From Tillandsia leiboldiana (taxonomy: Eukaryota; Streptophyta; Magnoliopsida; Poales; Bromeliaceae): 64,000 nucleotides of DNA. The notes below the pieces were generated by a model that was not told the origin of the DNA, made no database searches, and saw nothing but the letters and a program-made list of their open reading frames with translations. A program made the position numbers and the translations under genes. Within the stretch, counting starts at the first letter, position 1. Each line of letters begins with the position of its first letter. The stretch spans positions 16,434 through 80,433 of the forward strand of contig JAQNDB010000501.1 of the NCBI GenBank assembly GCA_029204045.2, given 5' to 3'. Of this stretch, positions 30,245 through 42,774 are shown piece by piece.

Positions 30245-33200
30245 TGTGAGGACCTGGATCCCCACGACGAGATTACTGGATCATCTACAGCTCCCGGAGG
30301 CCTATGTGGCGTGTTGGTGGGATTTGTGCCCCAATTGGACATTAGTGTTGGGCTCAGTGTGTTATATGGATCACGTGGGTGATTAGCGGACTCCGTCGGA
30401 GTTCCAGTAGTGGTTTCGCGCGCCAAGGATATTTAAATTGGACTCAGTGCGAAGTTTGGACCAAGGATTACCTTTCCGGATGCCTTCGGCAAATTTTGGA
30501 GTTGGAATTTGGCGAAATGGACATCAAATTCGGATTCAGCGCGCGAAAACGGTTAAAACGGACTACCCACTTGTCATTTTTGAGCTTCGGGTACTGTTCA
30601 CGCCGGAACAGTGTTTCCGGCGGCGGCGGCAGCGGCGGAGCGGCCGCGGGCAGCGCGGCGGACGGTGGCGCGGGCCGCCCGGTCCACGCGGCAGGCGTGC
30701 GCCGGGGGCGGGACGCGTGGCGGCTCGGGAGTGGGCCGGTCCGCGGGGCGCGGTCTACGGGGGAGTGCGGGGCGCACGGTGGACCGGGGGTGACACGTGG
30801 CATCACCCTAGAGGTGGGTTCACGGCGGATGGTCTACGCGAGTTTTCGGGATGGCTCATGGTTTACGGTGCACCGGGCTTGGACACGTGGCAGGTTTGCA
30901 TTGGTTCGGTCCACATGATTGCGTGCACCGGGTTCACTAGGCAGAGGCTTGACACGTGGCATTCTCCTATTGGTGGGGCTACTGTGCGCGGCAGGGTGGC
31001 AGGCGGCGGCGTCAGGCGGGCACGTGGGCGCGGCAGGCGGGCGTTGACCGGGTTGCGTGCCACGTGTCGTCGTCCGCGGGTGGCCACGTGGCGCGACGCG
31101 TGCGGCGGGTTCGGCTGTTGCCTGTTTGGCGGGCGCGTGGAGGCCCAGGAAGGTTTCGGGCTGCTACAGTGATCTTTCGGGCTGCTACAGTACACGCCCG
31201 AAAGTTCCCAGCGCCCGGAAACGGGGACATGTTGGGTATTAAGTGATTTGTTTTTCCCAGCTTATATAGAGGCCGAGTTCTTTTGCAGAGAGCTTCTTCT
31301 CCGCGCGGAATTTCACTGTGCAACCTTCACAAGAAATCTTCCTCTCCCAGTGGCGATTCCATCTGCAGATTTCCAGATCTTTCAGCGGCACGCATCCCGA
31401 GGTTACCATTTTTACGGCGCGGCGCGACGCTCGTTCGTTTGTGTTCTTCTTCGTCGCATTTCGGTGCGAGGACTCCCCCGGCTTACTCCGACCTCCGAAT
31501 GAGGCGATTCTTGCGCCGTGGCTTCACGACTGGTAGGGCTATGTTTCCCACGTTTACTGGTTTTTCCCATTCCGAGTTTTTCATGGGTCTTTCGGATCAT
31601 CTTGTAACCCCTTTTTCTGGGCGGAGTTTTGGGACAGCGGTGCGGTATTTTGGCGATATCTTCGCGCACAGGCATCGGATTGGGGCGATTCAAGAGGCGA
31701 TTTGCATCTACACATCACGAGGAATATGCCCAAATTTTCTTGGAATTTTCTGAATATTTCTCGAAGGTGAAGATTATCTGTGAACAGCAATTGTTGCTAC
31801 AGTTTTTCGAGTGTAGTTTGATTCGGGGTGGTTCCCTTGTCCGAATTGTTTCTCAGTGTAGGAAGCTCGGAATTGGACGTGCAGGTACTCGTTTCGAAGG
31901 TATCGACGCGAGGATTACTGTGGTATTTTTATTGGATTTTTCTGGGCACTTGCAGCAGGTGAAATATGCGCGGCTTTGGGACTGATTTTCAGATTGTGTA
32001 TGTTTGGTTGATTTTGGAATAAAAGTGTAATGTTAAGCCTTATTGTTGTACTCAGGGGTGTTTTCAGCTGTTTGGAGCCAAGGCTTGCGTGAATTGTACC
32101 GAGGGTGTTTTGTTGGCAAATTTTGGACCGCGGGCCTCTACCCACTTCACCGACTTCAGGTTTGCCTTGGGTTAAGCGCTTCAGGTGGGTAAGCTTAATT
32201 TAGTAACTGTATAAGATTTTTATATCATGGTGAATGTAAGTGCACATGTGGGGTTATCATCCCTCTATGATTGATAACAGGCGTATTTGATGTACAACCG
32301 GTATGAGCGAGAGGTAAGCAAGGAATGGCTCACTTGGGTGAGAATGGTATACCATAGCAGGAATGTTTTAGCATGCTTTACTAATTTATGCTTTACCCAC
32401 TTTTATTATTTCGGAGAACAAAGCATGCGTGCATGGACATGTAGTTAGGCCATCTTTTACCGCTGCACTACTTTTGGAACTTGACTTAGGAGAAACCATG
32501 TTATCCTTTTCTCCTTCTTTGTTAGTCAGGTGGTCTGTGTTGCTCAGGTTCGAGCAGGGGCTCTGGGTAGTGTAGTCGGGACTTGGTGTCTGGGACAGGT
32601 TGGATTAGTTGTGGGGCTTTGCGGCAACCGCGGATATTGGGCGGTTGACCGGACATTTATTTATGCACCAGATTGGGTATCCGATTTCTCTAGTGGATGG
32701 GTTTTCCCACTTTGATCAGAGTCATGATCCAGTCCTGCTGATTATGATACTTTTGTTACTGAGATACTTTACTCGTGTGGGTCGCTCCCCTCGAGTGCCA
32801 CTCCGGAGTGCGCGGCAGACAGACTTTGAGTCCTTGAGACTCCTTTGCTTCGGTGTTATGCGTAGGCTGGCATACCCGTCGCGGCAGGCAGAGCAGGCAG
32901 TACCAGTGTCTACTGGTGGCATTAGATTGGGCTTATTACAGGCTTTTGTTTTGTTTTGTTGCGCTCGTGTCAGGGGGACCGAGTGGAGTTTAGTGGCGGT
33001 GTTTGGACCAGTGCTAGTGTTGTTGGGAACCGTTCGGGGGTACTGTGGTCCCTAGGTCATTGTGGGTTGTTGACCGTTATAGGCAGGCATGGCAGGCATA
33101 GTAGACATAAGCGGGCATAGTAGGCATAGGCAGGCAGGGCAGGCATAGGCAGGCAGAGCAGGCATGGTAGGCATAGGCAGGCAGGGCAGGCATAGGCAGG

Positions 33201-34248
33201 CAGGGCAGGCATAGGCAGGCAGGGCAGGCATGGCAGGCATGGCAGGCAGGCAGGCATGGCGGGCATAGTAGGCATAGGCAGGCAGGGCAGGCATAGGCAG
33301 GCAGAGCAGGCATGGTAGGCATAGGCAGGCAGGGCAGGCATAGGCAGGCAGGGCAGGCATGGCAGGCATGGCAGGCAGGCAGGCATGGCGGGCATAGTAG
33401 GCATAGGCAGGCAGGGCAGGCATAGGCAGGCAGAGCAGGCATGGTAGGCATAGGCAGGCAGGGCAGGCATAGGCAGGCAGGGCAGGCATGGCAGGCATGG
33501 CAGGCATGGCAGGCATAGGCAGGCATAGCAGGCATAAGCAGGCATAGGCAGGCATAGCAGGCATGGCAGGCATAGCAAGCTTAGTGGCTTGGTAGCTGTT
33601 GTGAAGGTCCAGCTTCTTTTTATACATCTTTACGGCTTTGGTTAGCTTTTTGTCTTTTGAGGACTTGGTGGGCAGACCGTCGGTCCTGGCGGTGATACCC
33701 ACTGAGAACTCCCTCCTTTGGTGTAGTTCTCACACCCTCTGGGGGGTTTCCCCCTTCTTTTTTCCTTCCTCTCCTTTGTTTTGCAGAGTCTTAGCGGGTG
33801 TTGCTGATTCTGCGGTTGTTGATCGAGGCGAGGGAGTCGCGTGCTAGATCCCTACCCATGTTTTGGAGAGTAGCGGTACCCCTTCAGAGGAGAGCTTCAG
33901 TAGATTAGTTATTTTATTTCCTCTTTTGAGAGACTGATGTAGTGAGGATATGATTTGTATTGAGAGCCTGTACACTGATGTATTTATTGGAGATACCTTC
34001 CGGTAGAGCTATGAGTTTTGTGTCTGAGGATGTCGTTCTTTTATCCGTTTGGGAGGTGGACATTATTGTATTATCTTCAGCTGTACAGTGGTTGTTTTTA
34101 GTTATACAGCAGTTTTATCTTTTAGCTCTGATATCTCTTAGCTGTAGCACTTTTCTTGCAGGTAGGACGCTTCGCCTATGCGGAGTTTGGCATAGGTGGC
34201 GGATCTGTTGGCGAGCCCGGGTCGCAGTTTCGACCCCGGGGCGTGACA
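30245..34248 (+). repeat. 3' LTR of gypsy C
   Basis: It is 4004 bp, nearly identical to 23235-27238. Its minisatellite is at 33076-33579. Confidence 0.95.
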
Positions 34249-34253
34249 TCGTC

Positions 34254-35250
34254 AGCCCGCAGAAGAATTCCTGCGTTCGGGATCCGGATCATCTAGCCCG
34301 ATCCGGATCGGCCCCAACTTTTTCTATAGAAAAATTTCAGAGAAATTCAAGAAAAACCAGAAAAAGATTGTAAGCACAAAGGTGTATCAACTTTAAACAA
34401 AAAACATCGTTTCACACAACAAGAATTAGATTATGCCAAATCTATCAATAATATCCAAAAATGAAACGAAAATTTACAAAAATTAAATCCCTTAAAGTTG
34501 AACACATTCAATTACATCTAACTTGATCTTATGAGTAATGCCTTTATCAAATCATCAATTCGGTAAAGAAAATGAAATACAAAGATCAATAGATGTTTGA
34601 AATCCCAAATATAGTAGATAATATTTCTAGACAATCTGTTGAAGAGAGTGGCTCTTTGAGCATCTTTCTTTAAAATCCCACCTTATACCAACCTTGAAAT
34701 TTGACAGAGTCAAGTATTTCAACATGCATTTTACTTAATCAAAAATTTGAACAACCATGCTTGGTATACATGTGGTAGCTGCACACAATACTCGGACGAC
34801 CGAGGTGGTAGCTCTTTCCTCCATGTGGTGGTAGTTTTCACACTCCTCATTGGGATGTAACTCTTTCCACATCTTTTGAGCATTTTACATTATCTTTGAC
34901 TCCCCCTCAATTGGCTATCAATTATTTAAGATATAAAGTATTCAACCAAAAATTGATCTCGATTTCATACTCGACTAAACAGTCAAATAAGATAATGACT
35001 ATACCAAGAGATCATTGAGAGAGAAATTGACTTTGATCACTTTAGAAGATGATTTAATTAACATAAACGATCATTGCAACAATGAAATATTATGATGGCA
35101 AAAGCATAATAAATTTCTAAATGTGCGAAAAGATGCAATTAAAGTCAATTATGATCTATGCTCAATTAATGTCCTATGTACAAACATAGATAATGAACAA
35201 AACAAAAACAAATACAAAACCTATCCTAAGCAAAGGTTTCAAAAAGAAGT
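34254..35250 (-). other. Non-coding region of Sirevirus II after pol, with distal promoter palindromes
   Basis: GATCCGGATC sites at 34281 and 34300 are the distal pair of the env-like promoter. The rest is AT-rich without a gene, apart from the conserved block at 34760-34877. Much of it aligns with 61200-62100 of element III. Confidence 0.75.
34760..34877 (-). other. Conserved non-coding block between pol and env-like promoter (copy II)
   Basis: In element orientation it begins GTGGAAAGAGTTACATCC and ends GCTACCACATGTATACC. It is essentially identical to the copy in element III (61641-61757), and about three quarters of the bases match in element I (4436-4552). A small stem CTCGG-TCGT-CCGAG is present in II and III. 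Confidence 0.78.
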
Positions 35251-37675
35251 TTATTTCAAAGAAAGCATACCAATTGCTTTTCGCAAATGAATAAAACGTT
35301 TTTGATCCAAAGGTTTTGTTAGAAAGTCAGCTAATTGATCTTCAGTTGAAATATATGAAAGTTGAAGAGTATTTGATTCAACTAGCTCTCTAAGAAAATG
35401 ATATCTAAGTTCAATATGTTTTGTTCTAGAGTGCAACACAGGGTTTTTAGAAATGTTAATAGCACTTGTGTTGTCACAAAGAATTGTTACCGAAGATGCT
35501 GAAATGCGGAAGTCACTCAATACGCTTTTCATCCAAATGAGTTGAGTTGAGCAACTTCCAGCTGAAATGTATTCCGCTTCGGCAGTCGAGAGTGCTATGC
35601 AATTCTGCTTTTTACTGTGCCATGCAACAAGGCAATGGCCGAGATAGAAGCATGCACCACTCGTGCTTTTCCGATCATCCACTGATCCTGCCCAATCGGC
35701 ATCTGATTATCCAACAATGTCCAGACTTGTTCCCATAGGATACCAAATTTCGAAATTAATTGATCCTTTGATGTACCGGATGATCCGTTTCACCGCTTTC
35801 AGGTGAACCTCCTTTGGTGCTGATTGATATCTCGCGCAAATCCCAACACTAAAGGATATATCCGGGCGACTAGCCGTGAGGTAAAGTAGACTTCCAATCA
35901 TACTTCTATACAGTTTCTCGTCTACATTCTCACTATGTGATTCACTTCCAAGTCCCTTGTGGCTAGTTCCCATTGGAGTTGGAAAATCTTTACAATTTTC
36001 TAGATCAAACTTTTTGACCAACTCCAGTGCATACTTGGATTGACTCAAGTGAATACCTTCATCATTTTGTTTAATTTGCAATCCAAGAAAATAAGACAAT
36101 TCGCCCATCATGGACATCTCAAATTCGCTTTCCATGGTCTCCGCGAATTTAGAAGCATCATTATCTTTTGTTGCACCAAATACAATGTCATCGACATAGA
36201 TTTGTGCTACAATGAAATTATTTTGATAATGCTTCACAAAGAGAGTCCTGTCAGCTCCCCCTCGAGTATAGCCCTTCTCCAAAAGGTGCTTTGTTAACCT
36301 TTCGTACCATGCTCGCGGTGCTTGTTTCAGACCGTAAAGAGCCTTTTTCAAACGAAAAACATGGTTAGGTTGTTTATGATCTACAAAACCTTTCGGTTGA
36401 GCTACATAAACTTCCTCATTTAAAAACCCATTTAGAAATGCGCTCTTAACGTCCATTTGAAATAATTTGATTTTAAAATGACAAGCAATAGCAAACAATA
36501 TACGAATGGACTCGAGTCTAGCTACAGGGGCGAAAGTTTCGTCAAAGTCTATACCTTCTACTTGAGAGTAGCCTTGAGCAACTAGTCGTGCCTTGTTCCT
36601 GATGATAGTACCATCTTCATCTTTCTTGTTCTTGAAGATCCATTTGGTACCTATCACATTATGTTGCTTTGGAGGCTTCGTTAATTCCCAGACTTTGTTT
36701 CGCTCAAATTGATGGAGCTCTTCCTGCATAGCTTTAATCCAGTAGTCATCCTGAAGAGCTTCATCTATTGTCTTTGGTTCGATTAAGGATACGTAGCAAG
36801 CAAATCCGCAAACCAACTGCCTTCGAGTTCTAACTCCTTCTTGTGGATCTCCAATGATGTTCGATTCCGGATGATCCTTGGAGATTCGTAGCGTTTGTTG
36901 AAACGGAGTACTCGGAGGTACACGAGATGATTCCTGCACATCAGATAAACTAGAAGAACCATTAGATGCATCATTAATATTGGAAGTATTATCATGAGAA
37001 GATGCACTAGCAGGAGAATCATCATCTAGAGAGATATCGAGGGTAGATTTTTCAGATTCAAAGTGAGAAGCTTCATCTACTTTAACATTTATAGATTCTA
37101 CGATCGTCTTAGATTCGATGTTAAATACTCGATATGCTCTGCTATTCGTAGAATAACCCAAAAAGATCCCTTCATCACTTCGAGAGTCGAACTTTCCAAG
37201 ATTTTCACGGTCACGTAAGATGTAACATCGACTCCCGAAGATACGAAAGTACTTGATATCCGGTTTTCTACTAAACCACAGCTCATATGGTGTATTCAAG
37301 GTTCCTGGGCGCAAATACACTCTGTTAATGACATAGACAGCGGTGTTCACAGCTTCAGCCCAAAAATGTAGCGGTAATTTCCGGCTATGAAGCATCACAC
37401 GCGCCATCTCTTGAACAACCCTGTTTTTTGCGCTCAACAACACCATTTTGCTGAGGTGTATAGGGTGCCGAGAATTCATGTTTAATGCCATTTGAAGTAC
37501 AAAAGTCAATGAATTTTGAATTTATGAATTCTCCACCCCTATCACTTCTAACACGAATGATCTTTTCATTCTTTTCAATCATAATACGATGGCAAATCTC
37601 ATGAAAAGAGTCAAACGTATCAGCTTTCTCTCTCAAAAATGCTACCCAAGAAAACCGAGAGAAATCATCAACCAA
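35251..37675 (-). pseudogene. pol: Defective Sirevirus II pol (integrase core end, RT, RNase H)
   Basis: Reading on the minus strand, the gene starts inside integrase (VDDFSRFSWVAF), keeps the second catalytic aspartate (RSDRGGEF) and the glutamate (QNGVVERK), and lacks protease, the zinc-binding domain and the first catalytic aspartate. A +1 shift occurs at a run of six A (plus-strand T6, 37424-37429). The frame then runs through the integrase C-terminus and reverse transcriptase (QMDVKSAFLNG; YVDD at 36187-36198). A TAA stop (35707-35709) replaces a tyrosine codon just before the RNase H SDADW motif. The RNase H (STAEAEY, LCDNTSA) continues in frame to 35251. The gap to gag is only 110 bp, so more than 1 kb was deleted. 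It cannot supply integrase or protease. Confidence 0.9.
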
Positions 37676-37785
37676 TAAGAAAATATACCAATTTACCTTG
37701 CAAGGATGGTTGACGAGTTGGCCAAAAGAAAAAGAAGAAAAGAAAATAGTCTACATAAACTATACAAGATTTAATCGTAGAACGA

Positions 37786-39807
37786 TTAAAGACAAGGAGG
37801 GGTTTCACCTTTGCATACCCAAACCTTTTGAGTTTTGGAGTATGTCGGTAAAGGTTGAGAGATTCTCCTTGAAGACGACGTCTTGTATGATTGATCTTTT
37901 TCTTTTGTCATCGTCTTGTTTGAGGTGCTACCAATGTTCTTTTCTTTTGAAAAATCCTTCCTTGAATTCCGGGAAGTGAGCTTATTGGTAGCAATTGCAA
38001 GATGTGGTTGATTTGTTCTTTGAGCTTCAATCTCGCAATTTCTTTTGATGTGCCCTGCAAAATTACAACGAAAACATACCTTTGAGCTTGACGATTCCGA
38101 AGAGGATGAGGTAGGTTTGTTGTCGTTGTTTGTCTTGAATTCCGGTGTCGGAGGAGGAGATACCGACTGAGGCACAAAAACTGTCCCACTCGAACTTGGA
38201 CTGTTCCCAGTTTGAGTGTACCCGAGGCCGAACCGATTTGTTTGACCGAGACCAAGGAGTTTATCCAACTTACTCCTTCCTAAAGAGAATTGCTGTAAGT
38301 CATCCTTTAGTTGGAGAATGGTCTCTGTCATTTCCCGTCTTTCCTGTCGGCCCTCGCCATAGAGCTTCAAGAAGTAGTTTGCTTTGTTCACCATATCTAT
38401 ATAGTTCTTCTTGAGCTGCTCATTGGACTCTTGAAGGGAAACATTTGCTTTTATCAAACTATCCCTTTCCACTTCAAGATCGGTCGAGAGAGAAGTTACC
38501 CTTTTTACTTCTTCTTCGAGATCCTGCAATCTCCCTCTCAACCCCTTGTTTTGCTTAGCCGGTTTCTTTAAATCCTGTAAAGATCTGTGATAGGCTAGAG
38601 CAAACTCTTCACCTTCCGAATCATCCGATTCATTGTCCATTGCATTCTTTTCAACAGTGGAGTTGGACAACGACTCAGATGTATTTGCCATAAAGCACAT
38701 GAATGGTGAAGATATGGACGCGTGGAATGCGGTGGAGCTCTTTTCTTCATCACTCGAAGACGACTCATTTGACGTTGAGTTGTCATCCCAAGTGACGACT
38801 TGCATCGCCTTCTTCTTTGCCGGATACTTGTTAGGACATTCCGTTGCAATGTGGCCGTAGCCTCGACATTTGAAGCATTGCAGTTGTCCTTCTGAACTTT
38901 TCTTATCCTTTGAGAAGTTCTCCTGCTTTCTTGACTTGTGACTTGGAGTACCCTTGCCTTTGTTCCACTTTCCGAAGGATGGAGATTTGCTTGAATTACC
39001 CCTTCGAAAGTTGCGGCGAAAATTCCTTGTCAAGAGAGCGAGCTGCTTCTCAAATTCCTCCATAGAAAGGTTCTCGTCATCGTCCGAGGAGGATGTATCC
39101 GCGTCTTCTTCCTTAGTTGTTTTCAACGCATAACCTGAAGACTTAGAAGTGGATGCTTTTCCAGAAGAATTGTTAGTATTAAAAGTCATTTCATAAGTTT
39201 GTAATGAACCAACTAATTCTTCTACACGTATTTCGTCCGGGTGTTTAATAGTTTCAATGGCAGTAACCTTTGGGCGAAATCGTTCAGGAAGAGTTCTTAA
39301 GATTTTTCTTACAATCTTAAATTCTGGAATCTTCTCTCCCAGATTAGCACATGAGTTTACGATGTCTTGCAATCGTGTATAGTAGTCCGTGAAAGATTCA
39401 TTTTCTGCCATCAAGATAGAGTCAAACTTGCTCGTAAGCATCTGCAGTTTCTGAATCTTCACGAGGTTAGTTCCCTCATGTGTAACCTGGAGAACATCCC
39501 AGATTTCTTTCGCAGTCTCACATGCCGAGACGCGAGAGAATTCAGTTTGAGATAAGGCATTAAAAATAGCATTAATTCCCTTGCCATTGTAAGAAGATAA
39601 CTCAAACTCTTCCTTGGTCCATTTCGACCTAGGTTTTAAGGTGTGAACATCAGAGATAAGTTCAGTTGGATTAGTCCATCCTGATTCAATTGAATGCCAC
39701 ACCCTTTCGTCGATGGAAGATAAAAAAGCTTTCATCCGTACTTTCCAGTACGCATAATTCGTTCCATCAAAGAAAGGGGGTCGATTGATGTTTCCACCTT
39801 CAACCAT
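37786..39807 (-). CDS. gag: Sirevirus II Gag
   Basis: The frame is intact, 673 residues, with ATG at 39807, 17 bases after the primer site. The N-terminal copia Gag core reads FFDGTNYAYWKVRMKAF and KILRTLPERFRPK. CCHC knuckles are CFKCRGYGHIATEC near residue 311 and CFRCNFAGHIKRNC near residue 579. Between them a charged coiled coil spans about residues 405-500. It is homologous along its length to the element I Gag. Gag ends in KVWVCKGETPPCL, the site where pol normally begins, and a deletion follows. An intact Gag next to a dead pol suggests the element may still provide or use Gag, though this is inference. Confidence 0.94.
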   Translation of the reverse strand: MVEGGNINRPPFFDGTNYAYWKVRMKAFLSSIDERVWHSIESGWTNPTELISDVHTLKPRSKWTKEEFELSSYNGKGINAIFNALSQTEFSRVSACETAKEIWDVLQVTHEGTNLVKIQKLQMLTSKFDSILMAENESFTDYYTRLQDIVNSCANLGEKIPEFKIVRKILRTLPERFRPKVTAIETIKHPDEIRVEELVGSLQTYEMTFNTNNSSGKASTSKSSGYALKTTKEEDADTSSSDDDENLSMEEFEKQLALLTRNFRRNFRRGNSSKSPSFGKWNKGKGTPSHKSRKQENFSKDKKSSEGQLQCFKCRGYGHIATECPNKYPAKKKAMQVVTWDDNSTSNESSSSDEEKSSTAFHASISSPFMCFMANTSESLSNSTVEKNAMDNESDDSEGEEFALAYHRSLQDLKKPAKQNKGLRGRLQDLEEEVKRVTSLSTDLEVERDSLIKANVSLQESNEQLKKNYIDMVNKANYFLKLYGEGRQERREMTETILQLKDDLQQFSLGRSKLDKLLGLGQTNRFGLGYTQTGNSPSSSGTVFVPQSVSPPPTPEFKTNNDNKPTSSSSESSSSKVCFRCNFAGHIKRNCEIEAQRTNQPHLAIATNKLTSRNSRKDFSKEKNIGSTSNKTMTKEKDQSYKTSSSRRISQPLPTYSKTQKVWVCKGETPPCL

Positions 39808-39823
39808 TGTTCACAACCCTATT

Positions 39824-39838
39824 CCCGCTCTGATACCA
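39824..39838 (-). promoter_or_regulatory. Primer binding site of Sirevirus II
   Basis: The minus-strand TGGTATCAGAGCGGG lies two bases after the 5' LTR. It is identical to that of element I. Confidence 0.93.
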
Positions 39839-39840
39839 CT

Positions 39841-41177
39841 TGTTGGGTCGTATATAATACGGATCTAAATAGGGGAAGAAACACCTAGAGGGGGGTGAAT
39901 AGGTGTAAACGTATAAACACTCCAAAAAAATCGTTGCGATAAAACCCAATGCGGAAAATAAAATAACACGCAAGATTTTTACGTGGAAAACTCCATCACC
40001 GGAGTAAAAAACCACGGGACCGATAACACGGCAGAAATCCACTAGAATTAAAACACGTACAAGGTGATTTACCGTACACACTTACGACTCAACCTTTTCC
40101 ATACGCTCCTAGAGGATCTTCTCCGCTCGCTCCGACGCTTCTCGAATCCACGATCTGCGCCCAACGCCGAATCCACGGCGTCCAACGTCGAATCCACGAC
40201 GTCCGACCGAATCCACGGTCTTCACCCAATAGCACCCTTCGACTCCACGAATGTGCCTCGCTCCGAATCCACGAGAGCGATTGAACCTTGAATCCACAAG
40301 GACACGCGAATCCACGCGCCGATTTTGGGGTAAATCGTTGTTTTTGGGTGGTGATGATCCGCCGAATACTTAGATCAAAGATAGATCGGAAATACCATCT
40401 AAGTATTCATTAGTTTGATTCAACTCAAGATGTGAGTATGAAAACCTTGAATCAAACTAATCAATATAGATGAAGAAACATAGAGTATTCTCTAATGATT
40501 TCCTTTCTTCTCTATATGTGGATCTATAGCCGTATAAAATGATATATGAAAATGACGGCTATGTGGATTGACCCTAGAAAGAAAGACATAGGGTCTATTT
40601 ATAGGTTAGAAACCCTAGGAAGGAGATAAGAATCAAAAACCTGCCATTTCTGGATTTTTACGGACGGCGATCCGGATCGTGATAACTGAGATCCGGATCG
40701 TCGTAACGAATCAGCCAATTCCAGAAAAACGAAGGTTCGGGATCCGGATCATGTGACTACGATCCGGATCGTTCATACAGTTTACCAAACATCAACGTTC
40801 GGGATCCGGATTGCGAAGCAAGATCCGGATCGTTCAAGGTAGATGGTAAACTCAACGTTCGGGATCCGGATCAAGAGACTACGATCCGGATTGCGACGAT
40901 GTATGAACGAACCACCTTCGGGATCCGGATCGAACAACCTGATCCGGATCCTGAACATGTCCCAAGTCCAGTTTTTGATTTTTATGCAATGAAAGATTCT
41001 TCCAAGTGTTTCTACACTACAAGAAGTATTCGGATCACACAAATTCTTTAGTTAAACATACCTGATCCTTTTGAATTCTTCTTTCTTGAGATTGAGTTAA
41101 ATGATCCAACTTTCTTCACCTTCAATCTTCAGGACTTGAAACTTTCACGAAACTACGCCAACTCAAATTCCGTAACA
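39841..41177 (-). repeat. 5' LTR of Sirevirus II
   Basis: It is 1337 bp. The hairpin array is at 40142-40318, TATA at 40596-40603 and the palindrome array at about 40669-40950. It differs from the 3' LTR by very few bases: one extra A in a run, and AAGCG to ACGCG in the last hairpin, which extends its stem. Confidence 0.94.
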
Positions 41178-41182
41178 GGGTC

Positions 41183-42774
41183 CTTTTATGGTTCGAGTGT
41201 AGACAGGTCCGGGTGGTATCTAGGACCTTCGATGGAGCTATATGCAGGCAGTTATTGTATGATGCGAGTACCTACTTGGAATTAGACAGCCGAGTAATTT
41301 GCCTAGATGGCGTTCAGGACAAGGTAGGGGCATTATGAGCTCATAGTAAGGCCAAATGGAATAATTAATGCCCTGTTGCCTTGAAGATTTGAGAAATTGT
41401 GCGTCCCAGTTGTACTTGGACGGATTGGGAGTGGTGTTCCCCTAAGGGTATTTTGATTTACTCCCTGAGCGACTTGGAATACGTGGAGCACTTGGGGATG
41501 TGCTACCATGCCTGGGTGGATGAAGCTGTAGGCCAAGTTGTTGGGGTACGGGTTTTAGCTCCAAGTGCATGCCTTCTTGGGTCACCTTATTCTAGCCATT
41601 GGAGTGGCGGTGGAACCCGACCAAATGGATGTTATTCAAGATTGGCTGAGACCAACATTTATTCTTGAGGTGAGGAGTTTTTTTTAAACTTGGCAGTGTC
41701 GGGAGAGCATGGCCAATGGATAATGAGACTGATACCAGCGCCAATGCTAGTGTTTCCGGTGTTGGGAGATGGATTGGTGTGTTTTAGGGATACCTCCCAT
41801 TGTGGCTGTAGAGTTACCGTGGATTGATCTTCGGTCCACACTTCATTAGTCCAACCCTATGAGTATTGTGGCAGGATGAACCGCTGTTTTGTAGGCAGCT
41901 TGGATCCTTTAGTTGAGTTTTTCTGTACGCCTATGATTCCCGGCTTTGATTGATATACCTGGGCGTAGGCCATGCCTGCTTGGCTATCAGTTCTGATTAC
42001 TCAGCATCTTGAGTGGGATTTACTCGGATTGTTGTTGTTGGTTCGGATTTTGACCGCGAGTTTGGGCATCCGCATTATGATCGCCTTTTGAGCTAGTTTT
42101 CTGTCCCGTTCACTGACGGTTTGGTCCCCGTCAGGGTGTCCTTATTAGTGGAGAGATCGACTTCGACCCGTGGGTCTGTTGGGGTTACGTTGGCATGTTG
42201 AGTGACCAACTGTGGCATGAGATTGTGTCTCTTGAGGATCCCTTTTGAGGGTAGCCTGCAGTTGAGTAGTCCGCTCGTGTGGTTTGGGTCTGGTAGGGAC
42301 TGAGTGAAGACCCCAGTTCATTGGATTCTTTTCCTTATTGGATAAAAGTGTGGGTATACTTCGGGTGGCCTTGGTTGAGTAGACATAGGATGTGGTTTGG
42401 TGCGTGTTGCACTAGTGTTTATTTCCGTTTCCCCCAGCCTTTTTGGAGCCCCTTTTGGTATTTCACGTCTCAGCTCGGGAGTAATGTGTTTTTGGATCCC
42501 TCGCCCGTGATTTACTCGCCCCTTTGGGATCTATGAGTGTTTGGAGTACGAGGGACGCCCGTTGCGAATTCTGGCTCGTGAGTGGAGGAATTGCGCAATC
42601 GGGCTATGCCGCACTGGATGTTGCTGTTATTGTTGTTTAGGAGTAATCACGGGGAGTGAGTGATGACTTAGGAGCTGATGATGATGATGATGTTGAGTAC
42701 TTACCCTTGTTGGTTGTGACTCCTGGTGGAATTGAACTAGTTTCGAGGACGAAACTTTCCTTAGTGGGGGAGGA
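41183..42774 (+). pseudogene. Gypsy A interior, right part, with RT remnant and polypurine tract
   Basis: It continues the element A interior after Sirevirus II. A reverse transcriptase remnant lies near 41399-41540 (GILIYSLSDLEYVEHL in place of DDILIYS...EHL). The rest resembles 29100-30244 of element C without open frames. TTTCGAGGACGAAACTTTCC and the purine tract AGTGGGGGAGGA (42763-42774) precede the 3' LTR. Confidence 0.8.

Larger units (their letters stand above)
23235..34248 (+). mobile_element. Gypsy element C: long-LTR non-autonomous Ty3/gypsy
   Basis: The LTRs are 4004 bp each (23235-27238 and 30245-34248), TGTGAGGACC...GGGGCGTGACA. The target duplication TCGTC is at 23230-23234 and 34249-34253. 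The two LTRs differ by only a few substitutions and four single-base indels that I could find, so it is young. The 3-kb interior carries only decayed gag and RT pieces, the same ones as element A. The internal promoter of Sirevirus II is its target. Confidence 0.95.
19814..41177 (-). mobile_element. Sirevirus element II with gag, defective pol and env-like ORF, split by gypsy C
   Basis: The element is on the minus strand. The 5' LTR is 39841-41177 and the 3' LTR 19814-21149, both starting TGTTACGG and ending CGACCCAACA in element orientation. The target duplication GGGTC is at 19809-19813 and 41178-41182. In element order: primer site, gag (39807-37786), pol (37675-35251, missing protease and the integrase N-terminus), conserved non-coding block, internal promoter, 5'-UTR intron, env-like ORF (22595-21996), polypurine tract, LTR. 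Gypsy C (23235-34248) sits in the internal promoter. Without C the element is about 10.3 kb. Its gag is homologous to that of element I. Confidence 0.94.
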
